NCBI GenBank assembly: GCA_023105745.1
Contig: JALGQZ010000015.1
Span: 22,301,499 to 22,365,498 of the forward strand
Source of the DNA: Austropuccinia psidii
Taxonomy: Eukaryota > Basidiomycota > Pucciniomycetes > Pucciniales > Sphaerophragmiaceae
Direction: 5' to 3'
DNA length: 64,000 nt
Below the pieces are notes generated by a model, which was not told where the DNA came from, did no database searches, and worked only from the letters and a program-made list of their open reading frames with translations. How positions within the stretch are numbered: the stretch's first letter is position 1; every line of letters starts with the position of its first letter. Position numbers and translations under genes: made by a program. Below are positions 11,279 through 24,910 of this stretch, one piece after another.

Positions 11279-13071
11279 TGTAAGGTGTGGATATGAAACT
11301 TTGATTAAAAATCAAGTACATTTCCTGTCCTCAAAATTTGTATAAGGTAAAAATCAATTAAAAATAGTAAGAAATATTATTTTTAAGAGAAGACACGCCA
11401 ATCTTATTTTTTACAACTTTATTAGTATAAAACAATAATATTATAAACATTTATTGTTTTACCAACAATAAAAATTTATCCAAAAATACTCTACAAGAGA
11501 TGTTTAAGGCTACAAAAGAAATTTCTTCAAGAGAAATTTCAATTGGAATTAATTGAGCAAAGAACTGCAAGCAATTCATTAAAGAACAAAGTCTTTAAGA
11601 AGAATATTAAAGATAAAACACGCCCAAAAGTGACCAGAGTGAATTTGGAAACAAAGTGACAAAGTTTACATTGATGAAAGATGCTTTCATTCACTTTTGG
11701 GGTGGTTCAGGGGTAAAAATGATTGTGATGATCTTTTAACGTGGTTAAAAGGTTTGAAATGATTTGATAAAGGTGGTTGGAATCTTTTATTGATTTTTTA
11801 ACAATGTTTAAACTAATTATAAAAGGAAAAGATTCTAACATGAAGAGAAAAGTGGGGCAAAGAAGACATTCTTTTATAGCCATCAATTTTCTTACTCCAA
11901 AAGTAAAATTTACTCTTGTCAGTCGGGAAAAACAGTCTGAAAACACAAAAGCCAATTATGGCATCATCGAACCCTGGTTTAAGCCATTTTTAGCATTTTT
12001 TAGCCATTTTAGACCTTTAAATCAGCCATTACTATAGCAATACTTGGAAAGACCCTTCAAAACACGTCAGTATGTGTGTAAGAGACGTAGAAACCAGTTA
12101 AAACTGTTTTTACTATGATTGTTTTATCTTGGGGGTAGCTTTACCCTCCTGGAAACAGCTAAAACTACCCCAGTTGGTATCAAAACCTCATCATCAATTG
12201 AGTCCACAGACCCTGTAACTCAATTCCAGGCCAAAAGTGATGAACTTTTGCATTAATTTTGACATCCCATGCCTGTCAGCAAGGATTTTGGGGGTCTAGC
12301 TCCCCCTTAGAGCTAGAATTCCTTTTCCCCCCCAATTTCAATCTTTCCAATTTATTTTTTCCTTTAATTCCTCATCATGTATTATACTTGTAATTTACAT
12401 ATGTAATTCAATTGAATTTTCCAGTACAATACAGTAATGATTGATACCTCATATGTAAATCAAAGTTCACTTATGTAATACACACGCACATTTTGACATT
12501 TCAATTGAATTCAATTGAAAATACTTCAATTCCTCATAACTTCTAAACTAAACACAACACCTCAATTTTAACACAAAAATTGATGGTTAACACCACATGT
12601 GGTGTGAATTAAATTAAAGTTTTGAGGATTTTCAACTTTTGTATTTAAAATACTAAAAACTTAATTTAAGCTTATCTAGAGTTGAGTTACAAAAATTTCA
12701 CTCAAAGGTGACCCCACCTGATTTTTTATGAGGAATCCAATGGTGAAATAATTTTTATATGTTTATTTATTGGATAAAAAGTTATAATAATTTTTATTTA
12801 ACTTTTTTCCAAATTTATTCATTTTTTTACAATTTTGTTAAAAATTCATTTTTACTTAATTTTTTCAAGTATAAATGTAATTTTATAATTTCAAAATTTA
12901 ATGTAATTTTATTTTTCAAATTGTAATTAATTTTTTGATTTTGAATATAATTTTATATTTATATTTTGATTTTTATTTTAATAATATAAATAAACTTATT
13001 TTATTTATATTTATATGTTAGTTTTGTATTTGTGGTCTTTTGGGTATATGAAATTACCTCTAAGGCTCACA
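11279..13071 (-). repeat. B-type LTR, minus strand (probably solo)
   Basis: The reverse complement starts TGTGAGCCTTAGAGGTAATT and ends TCATATCCACACCTTACA, the same ends as the LTRs of element B, and the two sequences can be aligned along the full 1.8 kb with scattered differences. There is no internal retrotransposon sequence on either side, so it looks like a solo LTR left by LTR-LTR recombination. The flanking pentamers (AAATA and GAATC) do not match well. Confidence 0.85.
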
Positions 13072-13875
13072 GAATCCCTGTTTTTGCCAATAACCAATAA
13101 TCATTTTAATCAATCAGACATTTTAAACTAGTAATATTTTATTAATTATAAAATAGTTATTATCAAGGTAATTTCTTAAGTATTTTATTCTTTATTAATC
13201 TTCATTTGAGGCATTGAAATCATGGAAATCAGATTCTTGTTGTAATCAATTATAATATAGTTTATGATATAAAGTTATTGTCTTAAATGATATTTTAAAA
13301 ATCCACAAATTCCTTTTAAAAACTCTTAAATCTTTTTTATCATAAAAGAGTTGTTTTTATCTTTAAAATTGCATTTTTTGCATGCTTTTAGCTCATAAAC
13401 CTTATTTAATATAATAACCGTTTTTTCTGAATTTTTGTATTCAATAAATATTATAAGCAAGTTTCCCCCAAAATGATATATATTCTTCATCTATTATTAG
13501 TTTTTTTATATAGAGTTTTTGTATAGGAATTAGCTCTGCACAGTGTGAAATAATTTAATTTATAAATAATATTTTTTGTACTATTTATAAATGGTTCAAT
13601 ATTTTGATTTTGCATTTGTAATTTTCCCATTAAAAGCTTTACACTTCCCATTGGTATATTTTCCCATGACTATAACAATAACAGAATAATTATAATTCAT
13701 TATAATTATTAATATTTTTATTATTATTAAATTATTTCATAATAATTCAATCCTTTTTTTCTGTATAAATATTTTTAATAATTATATTAATTTTTGGTTA
13801 TAATATTTCATTATATTATATTTTCTACTGAGGAAAGTCCTAGTACTCTTGATATTTCATACTATTATCAAGAGC
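13072..13875. other. Very AT-rich stretch, nothing recognised
   Basis: Dominated by A/T runs, with no reading frame of note and no repeat match noticed elsewhere in the window. Confidence 0.5.
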
Positions 13876-14135
13876 TTCATAGACAAGCCTTACTATGTGG
13901 CTTCAAAAAATTGCAAGACAGATATACTTTCCAATTTAGAATATATCTGTATTCTAATGATACAGAACTTTAGATCTTTATGTGCTCTACGATTTTTTAT
14001 GCTTTAAAGTACAGCTTTATATATATATATAGTAGATACAGAGGGTTCTTTCTACTGATATTCTCAAAAATCCTGTATTTTTGGTTATAAACATTTGAAC
14101 AAAGATTGCTTTGCTAATTTTGGAGAGAGAGGGGG
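13876..14135 (-). repeat. LTR-F fragment (copy 3)
   Basis: The segment beginning ATGTGGCTTCAAAAA, followed by CTGTATTCTAATGATACAGA and later TGGAGAGA, matches one of the tandem units of LTR-F at 3850-4110. Both ends are truncated. Confidence 0.6.
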
Positions 14136-14149
14136 GAATACCAGGATAT

Positions 14150-16170
14150 GAAAAAGCTGATTGAGATTAATTGAAAGTAGATATTAAACAAGATGGGGAG
14201 CGGTCTCACCTGGAAGAAGATACAGATTATCCTCAATTCCTGAATTATTCAACAAAACTCAACTAGAAGGTGGAATAAGAAACATGACAAATTACAGAAG
14301 CTTTATTGGGGAAAATGAAGCAATCATCGCTTACCTTAAAAGATACAAATATATTCAAGGTGCTATGTATCATAATCAATAAATATTGTCTAGCCTTTCA
14401 CCAAGTGTTCAGGAGTGAATTTAGAAAGAAATGATCAAAGAAAGAGCTATGGTTCAAGCCTTGGATGGTGGCTACATCATTCCAAGATTGGATATCTTGA
14501 AATTATAAATTGAACAGGAATTTCAGGCTAAGGTACTTATCAAACAAGACGAGTTTTATAAATCAGAACCTCCAGAAAAGAACACAAGATTTTCATATTA
14601 AAGCTTGGAGAAAGCCTTAAAACAAGTGAAGGAATTTACCCATAAAATCAAGAATCCTCCACAACCAGACCCTCAACCTAAGATTGAAAGAAAAGAATCT
14701 TTAAAAGAATTTATAAATCAGCTAAAAACATTATAAGAAGCATTTAATACACCAAGAGGGAACTGGAACAATAATCAGGACCAAAGATTCCCTTAAAATA
14801 ATCAGCCATAAAGGCCGGGGAATCCCCAACCACCATTTTAATCCAGTTACCAGCCATACATACCAGCTCAAATGGCTCCAAGACCACTATCAAAATGTGC
14901 TTGCTGTAAGGAAGAAGGAAACTCAGCAACTAGACGCACTCACCTTTCCAACCAAGGAGCATTTTACCTATTTTCCAATTTCCAGAGAGTACCTGTGGAA
15001 GGAAATTAAATGTCCAAAGACATGGTCAAGACTTTTGAAAAGAACAAGAAGAGATCAATACAAAATTCATGGATAAAACTAGTATCAAACTAAAACCAGA
15101 AGAGGATGTTGAGTCCAGTGAAAAGAAATCAGAAGATAAATAAACCTCAAATTTCACAGGTGAAAGATTGGTAAAATTGGAAACCACCTACCATTTCCTC
15201 AGCCAATGAACCTATTTAATCACACCTTGGCCTGAGTCAAACCCAAAAAAAGAATGGCAAGACAAGCACCAAATTTAGCGCCAAAGAAGAAAGAAGCTAT
15301 TCCAGGAACTTATATTGAAGAAGAGAAAGAAGAAGAAAGAGTCCTAGTAGCAATAAATTCCAAAATAAGACCAACCTCAGAAGGAGATTGGAAATATTGA
15401 CAATATAAATGAAGATGAAGAAATCCCCAGATAAGAAAATAAGCTCAGAAAAATCAAAGGAAACAAGTTTAAGACAAACCAGAAATTGAAAAAATCATCA
15501 AGAAAATTATGCAACAAAAGATTAACCTCACCATTGAGGAAGGTTTGCGGATGTTACTCAGTTTTTTATATAAACTACAGGAATTATAAGAAAAAGACAA
15601 GAATATTGGATATCTCAACTAAATGGATCTTCAATAAATACTATTAACATTAGGATTTAAATAAATACAAAAGCCCAAGATTAATTATGCCTGTCCTTTG
15701 GTATTTATCAAAATCTTTATTGGAAAAGAGGAATACCCAATCCAAGAATCAATTCACACTGGGGAAGAACTCAACTTCATACCAGAATAAATAGCCATAA
15801 AAGAATCACTAAAAACAAGACATCTGAACATGAACTTCAGAGGAATTGGGTCACATAAAACTTCATTGGTTACACTTTCTATATTTCCTTCAATCATATT
15901 GGCTTAAGGTTAAGAAACTCAAATACACTTCTTCATTTCAAAAGTATCTGTCCATACAGTACTTGCAAGACCCTTCTTGGCAGAAAACAACATTAGGTTA
16001 GATTTTCCCCATAAAAAAGGTGAAAAAATCAGTTATGAAGAGCCTGATGGGAGAGGATTTTGCATTCCAATATGAAAACCTCAAAGAACTGGATGGAAAA
16101 CTGGTTGACCTAGAGGAATGGATCTAGGCAATATGGAAAAATTGGTCGGAAATACCTAAAGAAAGATGTT
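14150..16170 (+). pseudogene. Gag and protease relic of an older gypsy lineage (E1)
   Basis: Stop-ridden but readable frames give a gag-like region (GGIRNMTNYRSFIGENEAII near 14270, then ERAMVQALDGGYIIPRLDIL near 14460), a proline- and glutamine-rich linker, and a degenerate zinc knuckle (CACCKEEGNSATRRTHL near 14896) in which a Cys and a His have changed. This knuckle is followed by FSNFQRVPVEGN. Near 15500 comes a segment of the form MQQKINLTIEEGLRM that I associate with the protease-flanking region of rust gypsy elements. The gag part is shared with the relic at 45459-46650. All frames are broken, so it is not functional. Confidence 0.55.
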
Positions 16171-17941
16171 TCAAAAAGAAAAAAGGGACAATTCCATGAT
16201 CAATTTGACCAAGAGGACACAACAGCTACTTATATCTCCAAATAGTGATGAATTTGGTTCCAAATTAGAAAACACCAAATGAAACAAAAATCTCAAAAGA
16301 AAATCTGAATATCTTTCCTCTGGAGATGAATCACCCGAAATAATTTATTGATAATTCAGAAATATGTCAGATTCTGGTGGCTGGAAAGAAAAACATCAAA
16401 GGAAAACCTTTCAAAACTAAAAAAAAGGAGTAAAGTCATGTTTAGTGAACATAATGAGCTTTCACATGAATAAATCATAAATTAAGCTTAAAAAGACCTC
16501 AAAATTATGGAATAAAGATACAAAAGCCCAAAACCATATCAGCTTCATAGACAATTGCACAGCCAAGAAGAACCTTATGAATGGAAATGGGAAAACAATG
16601 AATTCATCCAGCAACCTCTCAATGAAGAAGAAGAAACAGACTCCAAACTATAAAATCAATGCAATGACATTTACATGATATACATTACCTTTGAGGACAT
16701 TGTTGGGGATGAAGCTAAAAAAACTTTGTGTGAAGACAAATATTATTCTCACCTTCCAGGAGCAAATTTGAACAATATCCAATTTTTAGAGTTATTAACT
16801 GAAGTTTTTTTAAAGGAAACCTGGGAAATCAATTCTGGGATAAAAAATTTTCAATGGTAATATTACCAAGAAGTGGCATCTACTTTAAGAAAATTTGAGT
16901 CCAATTTTACCTTGGATTGAATGGATCAAAATATCAAACTTGAAAACTGAAGTGGGTTGGAGATGGATATATATTCAGTAATGGAGGCTGATGGTGGTCA
17001 GAATTTCCATAAGCTCCAGAAATCAAAGAAGGAAATGCCTTTCTGGAATCCCTAAAAGAAGTTATTCTCTCCACATTACTCAACAGAAACTCACCTTTCC
17101 CACTTGAGGAATTTAACTCTAAAGAAAATCAATATCATCAAGATTCTTTCTCTAATAATGTATCAGTAACCTTCAGAAAATTTATCATTACTTTCGTTTC
17201 ATTTTTCTCAAATTAAACTTAAGGCAGTGACTTCCTTCATTAACAAAAATGAAATTCATCAACAAAGTATTCCTCAAAAAGAAAAAGAAAAAATAAAAAA
17301 AACTTCCAAAAATATTTCAATTAGCTCCACCAAGGCGAATTCACCAATTTTTGGATCCTATGGGGAAGAATTCATAAAAGAAGACCAAATTACTTATGAA
17401 TATTCAATTCAGAAAGCAAACTATGAATAAATCAATAAAGAAAACATTTGTAACTTCAAGGATACTCCATCAATATCAAGAAACCATAATCTTCAAGCAA
17501 TTAAGGAATTTATGGAAATTATGGAGGTTTCTGACAAAACCAATGATCAAATTGTTCAGAAACTAATAAATCAATTAAGCTTCAAACTATTAAAGCCAAT
17601 GTTGAAGAAAGGTAAAAACTCCCAAATAAAAACATTGATTAAAAAAGTCAGACTCCAACTTAATCATTAGGTGGTGACCTCCTACCTTATCAAAGAGGAA
17701 AGTAAATTTCTCAACAAAAATCAAAAAATTCACTCTCTATAATCAAGAATCACTAGGCAGTGTGCTCCTGTCTTATCAAAAAATAGTATCCAAATTCGTA
17801 CCCAAAGGTATCATTGAAAACCCGTTAAATTCACCTTAAAGCTATGTAGCTATTTGCAGTAACTTGTTGCTTTAAACAACAGGGTTACTGTTTAATCCAT
17901 CCCAAATAATCAAGAAAAAAGAATCCAAATAAGTCTGATAC
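16171..17941 (+). other. Probable continuation of the E1 relic
   Basis: Purine-rich, stop-ridden sequence with coding-like composition, including open pieces at 16675-16860 and 17227-17430. No reverse transcriptase or integrase motif can be read. I place it with E1 by position and composition only. Confidence 0.35.
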
Positions 17942-19889
17942 TATGAGCCTTTGAAAAATAACCGCATATTCAAAAAGTTCACAAAATAACTTTACAATAA
18001 TAATAATTAAAAATATTATCTTAAAATAGGTAAAAATGCCATAAATAGGCATAAATTCTTGATTAACTCATAATATCATGAATAAACATGTAAAAAATTG
18101 CACCATTAGATTCTAAATAGTAAAATTAACATATAAACCTTTTATTTCATATCTGTAAAGATAATACTTACTGTGTAATATGTGAAAATGCCATGAAAAG
18201 GAATAAATTCTTGTTAATCTCAGAAACCAACAAAACAAAATGTAAAATAAGTTGCACAATTGGATTACCCATAAAAAGATTGAAATATAAAAATTTTCTA
18301 TCATATCCTTAAAGTTAATACTTATGGAAATAACCTGAATATATGCACTTTTATGATCAGCACATATATTCATTGTTTTTAGCTCATATTTCAGAGAATA
18401 TACATTAAAGAGATTTTAACCAAGAATAAAGTTACCAGGTAATTACTTTAAAAATACAGGTACAAGGTTTATTTGACAAGCTATAAAAAAGGTTATAAAT
18501 TGTAGTGGTTTATTGAACAAAATTGTTATAGCTGTTGACCACTTTGTTGTGAAAGTGGTCCAGAATTAAAAAAAGTAGATATTCAAATTCTACTAGCTCA
18601 TAAGTTAACAAGAATGTAATATTAATCATTAGATTGAAATAATAACCCCTTGAAATGATGGTTTAAAGCTTAAAATACTAAATTTCAACAGAAAAGATGA
18701 GTTACAAGAAAAATCATCAAAATCAGATTTTTGATGGTGTAATGAAAGGATCTTGGTGGTTTAAGAATAATATTCCAACCTTTCAGAAAGTGCTATCTGA
18801 ATAGCTGTAGCAAGTATCACTCAAATTTTATTAATCATCAAAGCTTAAACTTAAAATTGATCATTGATAATCAATCACTGTAATCTTCATTCAGGTTTAA
18901 CAGTTGTACAAATGATAACAGTGGTGGATACTAGCTTATTATTATTAAACCAATAAAATCCATGAATTTACTCTTCTTGCAAGACTATGATTTCAGAAAA
19001 CCTAGAGTTACAGTGATAACTCTAAAAAATGGTGTAATGATGAGATAAAATGGTTTAATTATGTTTTGATAATCACTAAGTCTTAAAATACTGATCAATT
19101 CCAGTGGATACCAAAATTAAATGTCTACTAGAATCCTTATGGACTCTAGGAGGGAGGGTTTTACTATATATAAAACTCTTTTTATCTCTATTTCCCCCTC
19201 AGATGCAACAAAAACATTAAATTTCTAAAACAAATGGTAAAAGCTTCATTCTTTTTATACAAAATTATTACTTATTTAAACACTCAATTAAATCTTTCTT
19301 TTACTCATGAATTTTGATGTTATTAAATAAAATTTGAATTTTGGTTGTTAAATTTCTCTCTAAAACTCTAATTCCACATAAGGATAAGAATATTTGTAAT
19401 TTCTCCTATTTATTATTGTAAATACAACTTCAATAAGTTGGACTTACATTTTTTGAGTGTAACAATATTCAAAATTATTATATCAAGTGCCAAAATTAGG
19501 TCATTTTCATCCTCTATAGTAATTTTCTCTTTATTGTTATCTTGAAGACTCTTTCTCAATATAACTAGTACTTAAATTAGTATATAGCTTTAATATTGGT
19601 AATATTATTACTATAAATTCTTTTGTATTATTAAATAACAGTTTTTTACACCTTTATTCTTTGTTTGTAACAATAATAAAGTGCCATAAATATATTAATT
19701 ATTATATATCAATATAATTCATAATATTATATTCTATTAATAATATACATATTTTTATGCACATAATTATAAAAATTCTTTATTATTATTAATTATTTTG
19801 TCTTACTATTCAATTTCATAATTAAATTTATAGTACAATAAGTAAATTATTGACAATATTTACTTATTGTTTCATAGTCAAACCTTAAA
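17942..19889 (+). repeat. LTR-D copy 1 (5' LTR of element D)
   Basis: It aligns end to end with the solo LTR-D at 43478-45453, whose boundaries are fixed by a perfect target duplication. Landmarks are TGTTGACCACTTTGTTGTGA (about 18532), AAAAGATGAGTTACAA and TACTTATTGTTTCATAGT near the end. The terminal bases have mutated: it starts TATGAGCC rather than TGTGAGCC and ends CCTTAAA. Confidence 0.85.
19165..19175 (+). promoter_or_regulatory. TATA-like box in LTR-D1
   Basis: TATATATAAAA follows a GGAGGGAGGG stretch. The solo copy at 44702 has TATAAATAG at the same place, also shortly after a GGAGGAAGGG stretch. The position in the LTR fits a retrotransposon promoter. Confidence 0.5.
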
Positions 19890-20779
19890 TCTCAGTGCTT
19901 GGCCCTGAGGTTAACTTGAAATAACTTTTAAAAAGATTCAAATTAGGTTTATCCAATAGAATTAGGTCTATAATCATAAAATTATATAAGAAATTTATAT
20001 TTATTGATCTTAAAAGCTGTTGCGGCATTGTGAAAGAAATTGTACTGTCTTAAACATGAGCTTTCACATCTTTGAACTTTCAAGAAAGTTGTTTGAGTGA
20101 CTCAAGTTTCTAAAAAAAATATTTATATTGTAATTTAATTTTCACAAATAATCTTCATTCTTATTTTATTCTTTGCAAAAGAAAAATATAAAACAAAAAA
20201 AATAAATAAAAAAAAAAGAAAAAATTATTTTTATTTCTTTTTGTTCATTTCTTTTATTTATTCCATTCATTTAACAAGATATAAAAGAAGTTTTTATGTG
20301 GAAATTGCCATATATTACCAAGAATAACATTTCTTATAAAAGACTTTTCTTTATTTGTCTTTTTTAGTGTTGGAAGAAAAACCAAAATAAAACAATCTGA
20401 CCACTGGTGACATATTGGTGGAAGAAGCTTGCCAAAATTCTCCAACACCTGTTGGTAATAAAAAATGAAAGGCCAATAAATTGCTCTCTCCAGGACCCAT
20501 TGTTCAGGACTCTTGAGGTGGGTACCTCTCTTGAAATTGCCATAAAAAGATCTTTTATTGTTCTGAAATCTTTTTTTATTTCTTATTCCTTAAATTACGA
20601 CTACAAGAAGAGGATCTCAATACTCCATTCAATCAGATGAAAGTGGACTCAGAAGTAGAATCAATTTCTCATAAGGGAAAATCAAGGGCATAATCCCCAG
20701 TGGAAAAGAATCCACACAAGGAAGTGCTATATCCCAAAGGAAAGTCCCAAAACTTACTATAATATCTAGGCCAGAGTTG
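19890..20779 (+). other. Leader of element D, no intact gene
   Basis: Lies between 5' LTR and ORF1. It contains an A-rich stretch at about 20175-20230. No primer binding site can be recognised with confidence because the sequence after the LTR is mutated. Confidence 0.45.
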
Positions 20780-21259
20780 AAACTACATATGAGTAACTCC
20801 AACAGGTAAAATTCACATTCAGAGGGCTCAAATAGACATATACATGGGCAAGTACAAGCAGTACTACACAGTGTAAAAGGACAAGGATTGGGAAATTTTG
20901 CCACAGATCCACCAAGGAGTGATGAACTCCTGGAATATCCTGAAAAAGTTTCTCAAGGAGGAGAAAATGGTGAGATACTCCAATGGATAGAATCGACTAT
21001 CATCCAAACCTCAAATGAACAATACAAAGGGGTACCATGCCAAAAAGATGGAGGAAAGCAAGGAAGAAGCCCCAGTAGCTTCTACCAGCAAGCTTCAAGT
21101 CAACCAACTTCCCCAAGAAGGGAAGAAGAACAAGACAAAGAATTGGAGGAACGATATTTCCTAAGGTACAGGATTCCAAAAATCCAAAATGATGCCATGG
21201 ACAATGTCTTCAAAATGGCCAAAATGTTTATGGAATTCAAGGACAAAGAGGAAAAATGA
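20780..21259 (+). pseudogene. ORF1 homologue of element D (frameshifted)
   Basis: The last part, RYRIPKIQNDAMDNVFKMAK, matches the end of element B ORF1 (GYRIPKIQQDAMENVFQMAR). Upstream homology continues in another frame: a segment with EAPVASTSK corresponds to the TAPVASSS segment of element B. It therefore encodes the same small unidentified protein, broken by at least one frameshift. The stop codon TGA at 21257-21259 overlaps an ATG at 21256-21258 that starts the gag frame, exactly as in element B. Function unknown. The Lys/Glu-rich tail suggests nucleic-acid or protein contacts, but that is speculation. Confidence 0.7.
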
Positions 21260-22725
21260 ATGAGACAACCCCATTTCCCAAAGAGATAACTTTGTCTCCT
21301 GATGTTGTAAATACTTTGACAGAAATTAAAAATAGGATTTTACCTCTTAAAGAAATTAAAAATGGTTTATTATCTTTACAATAAATAAATAATAATTTAT
21401 CATCTTCAACAAAAGTTGTAAAATTGAATTTATTGTTGAAAATAATAAACCAAAAGGTTCAATTGACAATACTCAAAAATTAATACAAGGACAATGGGAA
21501 TTGTATAGATAAATCAAAGATATGAAAGAAAAAAAACTTTGATAATCAATTATGATGTGGGTATTGATAATATTACAGAAAAATTAAACAAATTAAGTAT
21601 ATGCGTAGAAAGATTTGAAGAAAATACTTCATCACACCAAAAATTACTTCTAGCCCATGTGGAAAAAGGTGATGAAGCAAGAATGAATCTGAAAGATGAA
21701 TTTAAAACTGAAATCAGGCTTATCACTGAAAGAATGGATAAAATAAATGAGGCTAACTTAAAAATGCCAAAGTTATCAACACCATTTTCTCACATAATAA
21801 TTCCTGTTAAACCAAAAGAAAAAATATCAAATCCATTCATAACATACTTGAGTCATCAAGACAATAACCAATTCTTAATGAAGGAAGCGCCTCAATTAAA
21901 AGAATGGCCAACATTTAAAGAATATGGTGAATATGACCATATGTCATTTATTAAAACAATTGACATGTTGCAAAAACATTATGCTATACCAGATGAATTA
22001 ATCACAGCCAGATTACACTCACTATTTGAGAAACATTCAAAAACATGGTATTATGGAATAAGGGAAACAAATGGAAAAAACACCTGGTCTTGGTTGAAAC
22101 AAGAAATAATCACCAAGTGTGCTAATGATTCCTGGAGGTAAAAAATAGAGAATGCATTTAAAAATTCCTTCTTTGACCCGGACAAGGATAAACCTTTGAC
22201 TTGGTCCCTAAAACAAGTTGAAAGATTAAATGCATTGTATCAAGAAATGTCACCAAAAATGGTACACATGAAAATACTTAAGAAATTTAGAGGATAATTG
22301 GAAAATTCCCTGAGAAGAAGGTGTATAGAACCATGCTTCACAGAACATTATATCAATGCACTAGAAGACATAGTTACAAGGACAAAAATTGGAAGAACTT
22401 GGAAAAAATTGGACATTAAAAGTTGAGATAAACCATTTAGAAAGAAAGATGAACCAAGATGACCTTTCAAGCCCAATAAATCCAACAGTAATGAGCAAAG
22501 AAAGCTCCACAAATGTGGAGGTATTGGACACTTACCCAATAATCGCCTTAAAAAAGCAAAAATCAATGAAATTGTGGAAACAGGAGACCACAATGACAAA
22601 GAAGGCAAATCTGACTCTGAAAAGGACACTGAAGAATCAGAAACTTCTAAAAGTGATCAAATTAATATAATTAATGCACAAGTTAATAATATTGATTTAA
22701 TTAATGAAGTACTGAATATCAATTA
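21256..22725 (+). pseudogene. Gag of element D (broken)
   Basis: The frame opens at the ATG overlapping the ORF1 stop and is soon interrupted by stops. The longest open piece (21539-22141) contains a coiled-coil-like N-terminal part and then the capsid domain: EAPQLKEWPTFKEYGEYDHM, LITARLHSLFEKHSKTWYYG and IITKCANDSWR. Beyond the stop at 22139 the capsid continues to about 22380 (EDIVTRTKIGR). The zinc knuckle is decayed (KCGGIGHLPNNRLKK near 22520, with final Cys lost). An intact gag protein would pack the RNA into particles. Confidence 0.8.
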
Positions 22726-22783
22726 AAGCTTACCACAAGTTGGAAAATCTGACACAAGCCTGACAAGCATACAAGATTCTAAA

Positions 22784-23240
22784 TTGTATAGAACCAAACC
22801 ATCGAAAGGAATGGGATATAAAGCTGGAAAATCAACTATAAGTATTGTCATGGTGGAAAACCCAGAGGCAAAAGTGAACTTAGATACAGGAGCATATTGT
22901 ACCTATGTTGGTAACAGTTATTTGAAAACAATTGTACCAGATTGGGAAGGAAAACTTATACAAATACAAGGAGTCAAATTTAGTAGTGCAAGTGAAGGAA
23001 TGAAGCCCCTTGGAATAATTGACTTAAAACTCATTTTTCCTCATCCTTCACAATGTATCAAATTGAAAGTAGAATCTTTTTATGGCATAGATATCTCTAA
23101 CCAAAGGTATAGATATTTTACCATAGGAGACAACAAAAGACAAAAATTTGGGTTCTTAAATAACAAAAAACAAATTACAGTTATTAAGAATGAAAAAAGA
23201 AAGCCAGAAAAGGATTTTTTTTCATAACTGAACAACTTAA
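22784..23240 (+). pseudogene. Aspartic protease of element D (partly deleted)
   Basis: The active-site motif is LDTGAYCTYVG near base 22880, the classical Asp-Thr-Gly-Ala form, preceded by YRTKPSKGMGYKAGKST. About 25 residues present in element B, including its ILGNDYL segment, are missing between LKVE and FYGIDI. RYFTIGDNKRQKFGF then marks the link to RT. The intact enzyme cuts the polyprotein. This copy is cut short by the deletion and a stop at 23225. Confidence 0.75.
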
Positions 23241-23274
23241 AGAGGCAGAATTCAATCAATAATTAACAGAAAAA

Positions 23275-24066
23275 ATGAAAGAAAAATTGATTGACCTCTT
23301 TTTGAAATATAAAAATGCCTTTTCGACTGACAAAGAACCACTAGGTTCCATAATTGGACATGAGGTAGACATAATCCTTAATGTGGAAAAACCTCATTTA
23401 AATTTATTAAGAAGACCAGCTTACCCTGCTAGCCCAAGAGCTAGAGAAGCTTTAGAGGTACACATTAAAGAATTAATGGACCTTGGAGTATTAAGGAAAG
23501 TAGGACATATTGAACAGGTAGAGGTCACTACACCTGTCATTATAACTTGGCATAATGGAAAATCAAGGATGGTAGGGGACTTTAGAGCTCTAAACAACTA
23601 TACTATCCCTGACAGATATCCAATACCCAGAATCCTTGAGACATTAACAAAATTATCACAGGCTAAGTTCATCAAAGCCATTGATGCTCTAAAGGATTTT
23701 CATCAGAATGTCTTAACAGGCAATGCCAAAATACTACTGATGATAATAGTCTACTGTGGAGTTTTTAATATCTGAGAATGCCATTTGGTATAAAAAGTGC
23801 ACCTTCCCAATATCAAAGAATGATGAATACCATATTTCTTGAAGAATTTTCAGAAGGATGGTTGATTATCTATATTGATGATCTCATAGCCTGCTCAGAA
23901 ACTTGGGATAGTCACTTAACACGACTAGAAAGATTCTTGCAAAAGATATTACAATTAAATATGAAGATCTCCTTGAAAAAGTGTCATTTTGCATACAGTG
24001 AACTGAAAGCACTAGGACATGTTGTCTCTGGACTAAGTTTGGGCATAGATAAGATCAAATTAGCAG
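23275..24066 (+). pseudogene. Reverse transcriptase of element D (frameshifted)
   Basis: The N-terminal RT motifs are intact (LRRPAYPASPRAREALEVHI, TTPVIITWHNGKSRMVGDFR, DRYPIPRI), and the first catalytic Asp is visible in KAIDALKDFHQN. A one-base shift near 23770 puts MPFGIKSAPSQYQRMMN and the catalytic YIDDLI (about 23872) into the next frame. After [13 protein letters not shown] the frame runs into a deletion at about 24066 that removes the rest of RT and all of RNase H. Confidence 0.85.
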
Positions 24067-24089
24067 GTACCACAGGAAAAGCACCCTAA

Positions 24090-24910
24090 AGAAGGTGCCA
24101 TATCTTATGCCAACTTCTAATGAAAGACTGTAAAGACCTATCACTTTCATCAAAACTAGATGAGATCTGGAATAGAACTCAACATACATGTGTTATGGCT
24201 TTAAAATATAGAGCTCTTATAAACACTATACTACATGAATTTCATGATAGTGTTGCAGCTGGACATCTCGCAAAAGACAGAATACTAGAGAGGGTTAAAA
24301 CCTGCTCTTGGTGGCCAAATTGGAGGAAATATGTTGCAGAAATAATTCCAAACCTGTGACAGATGCTGGAAAGAAACCAGAGCCACAGGAAAGAAATTTG
24401 GAATTATGATCCAAATTGAAGAACCAAAATCCCCTTGGGAAATAGTTCACATGGACTCGGTAACAGCCTTACCTCCAGGAGGAGACAGATTTACAATGCA
24501 TGCCTAGTATTAATTGACTGATACAGCAAAAATCCAATGTTCTTACCATTTCACAAGGATGATACATCTATGGACACAGCCATAATGATATGGAATAAAT
24601 TTATCAGCCACACAGGCTTATTCCAAAATATCATAAGTGATAGATGCCCAAAATTCACTTCAGCATGATGGACAAACCTCCATAGTCTATTTGGAACAAA
24701 ACTATCATGCTCAACAGCTTACCACCCGCAAAATGATTGTCTAGAAGTAAGAATGATACAGACCTTAGAAGACATGATCAGGAGATTCCCTGCTTATGGA
24801 CTAGAACTCAAAGATTCTTATGGTTTTACCCATGAGTGGTGTACATTAACACCAGCCCTTGAACTAGTTATAAAACATCAATCCATTCTTCAATTGGAAA
24901 AACACCAGAA
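24090..24910 (+). pseudogene. Integrase N-terminal and core domains of element D (broken)
   Basis: It begins after the deletion with CHILCQLLMKDCKD. The zinc-binding part (HDSVAAGHL, RVKTCSWWPNW) and the core (NACLVLID, SDRCPKFTSA) are readable in changing frames. The catalytic Glu segment reads CLEVRMIQ where element B has GLAEKMIQ, so the acidic residue is displaced. About 28 residues are missing before the HTCVM segment. Confidence 0.75.
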
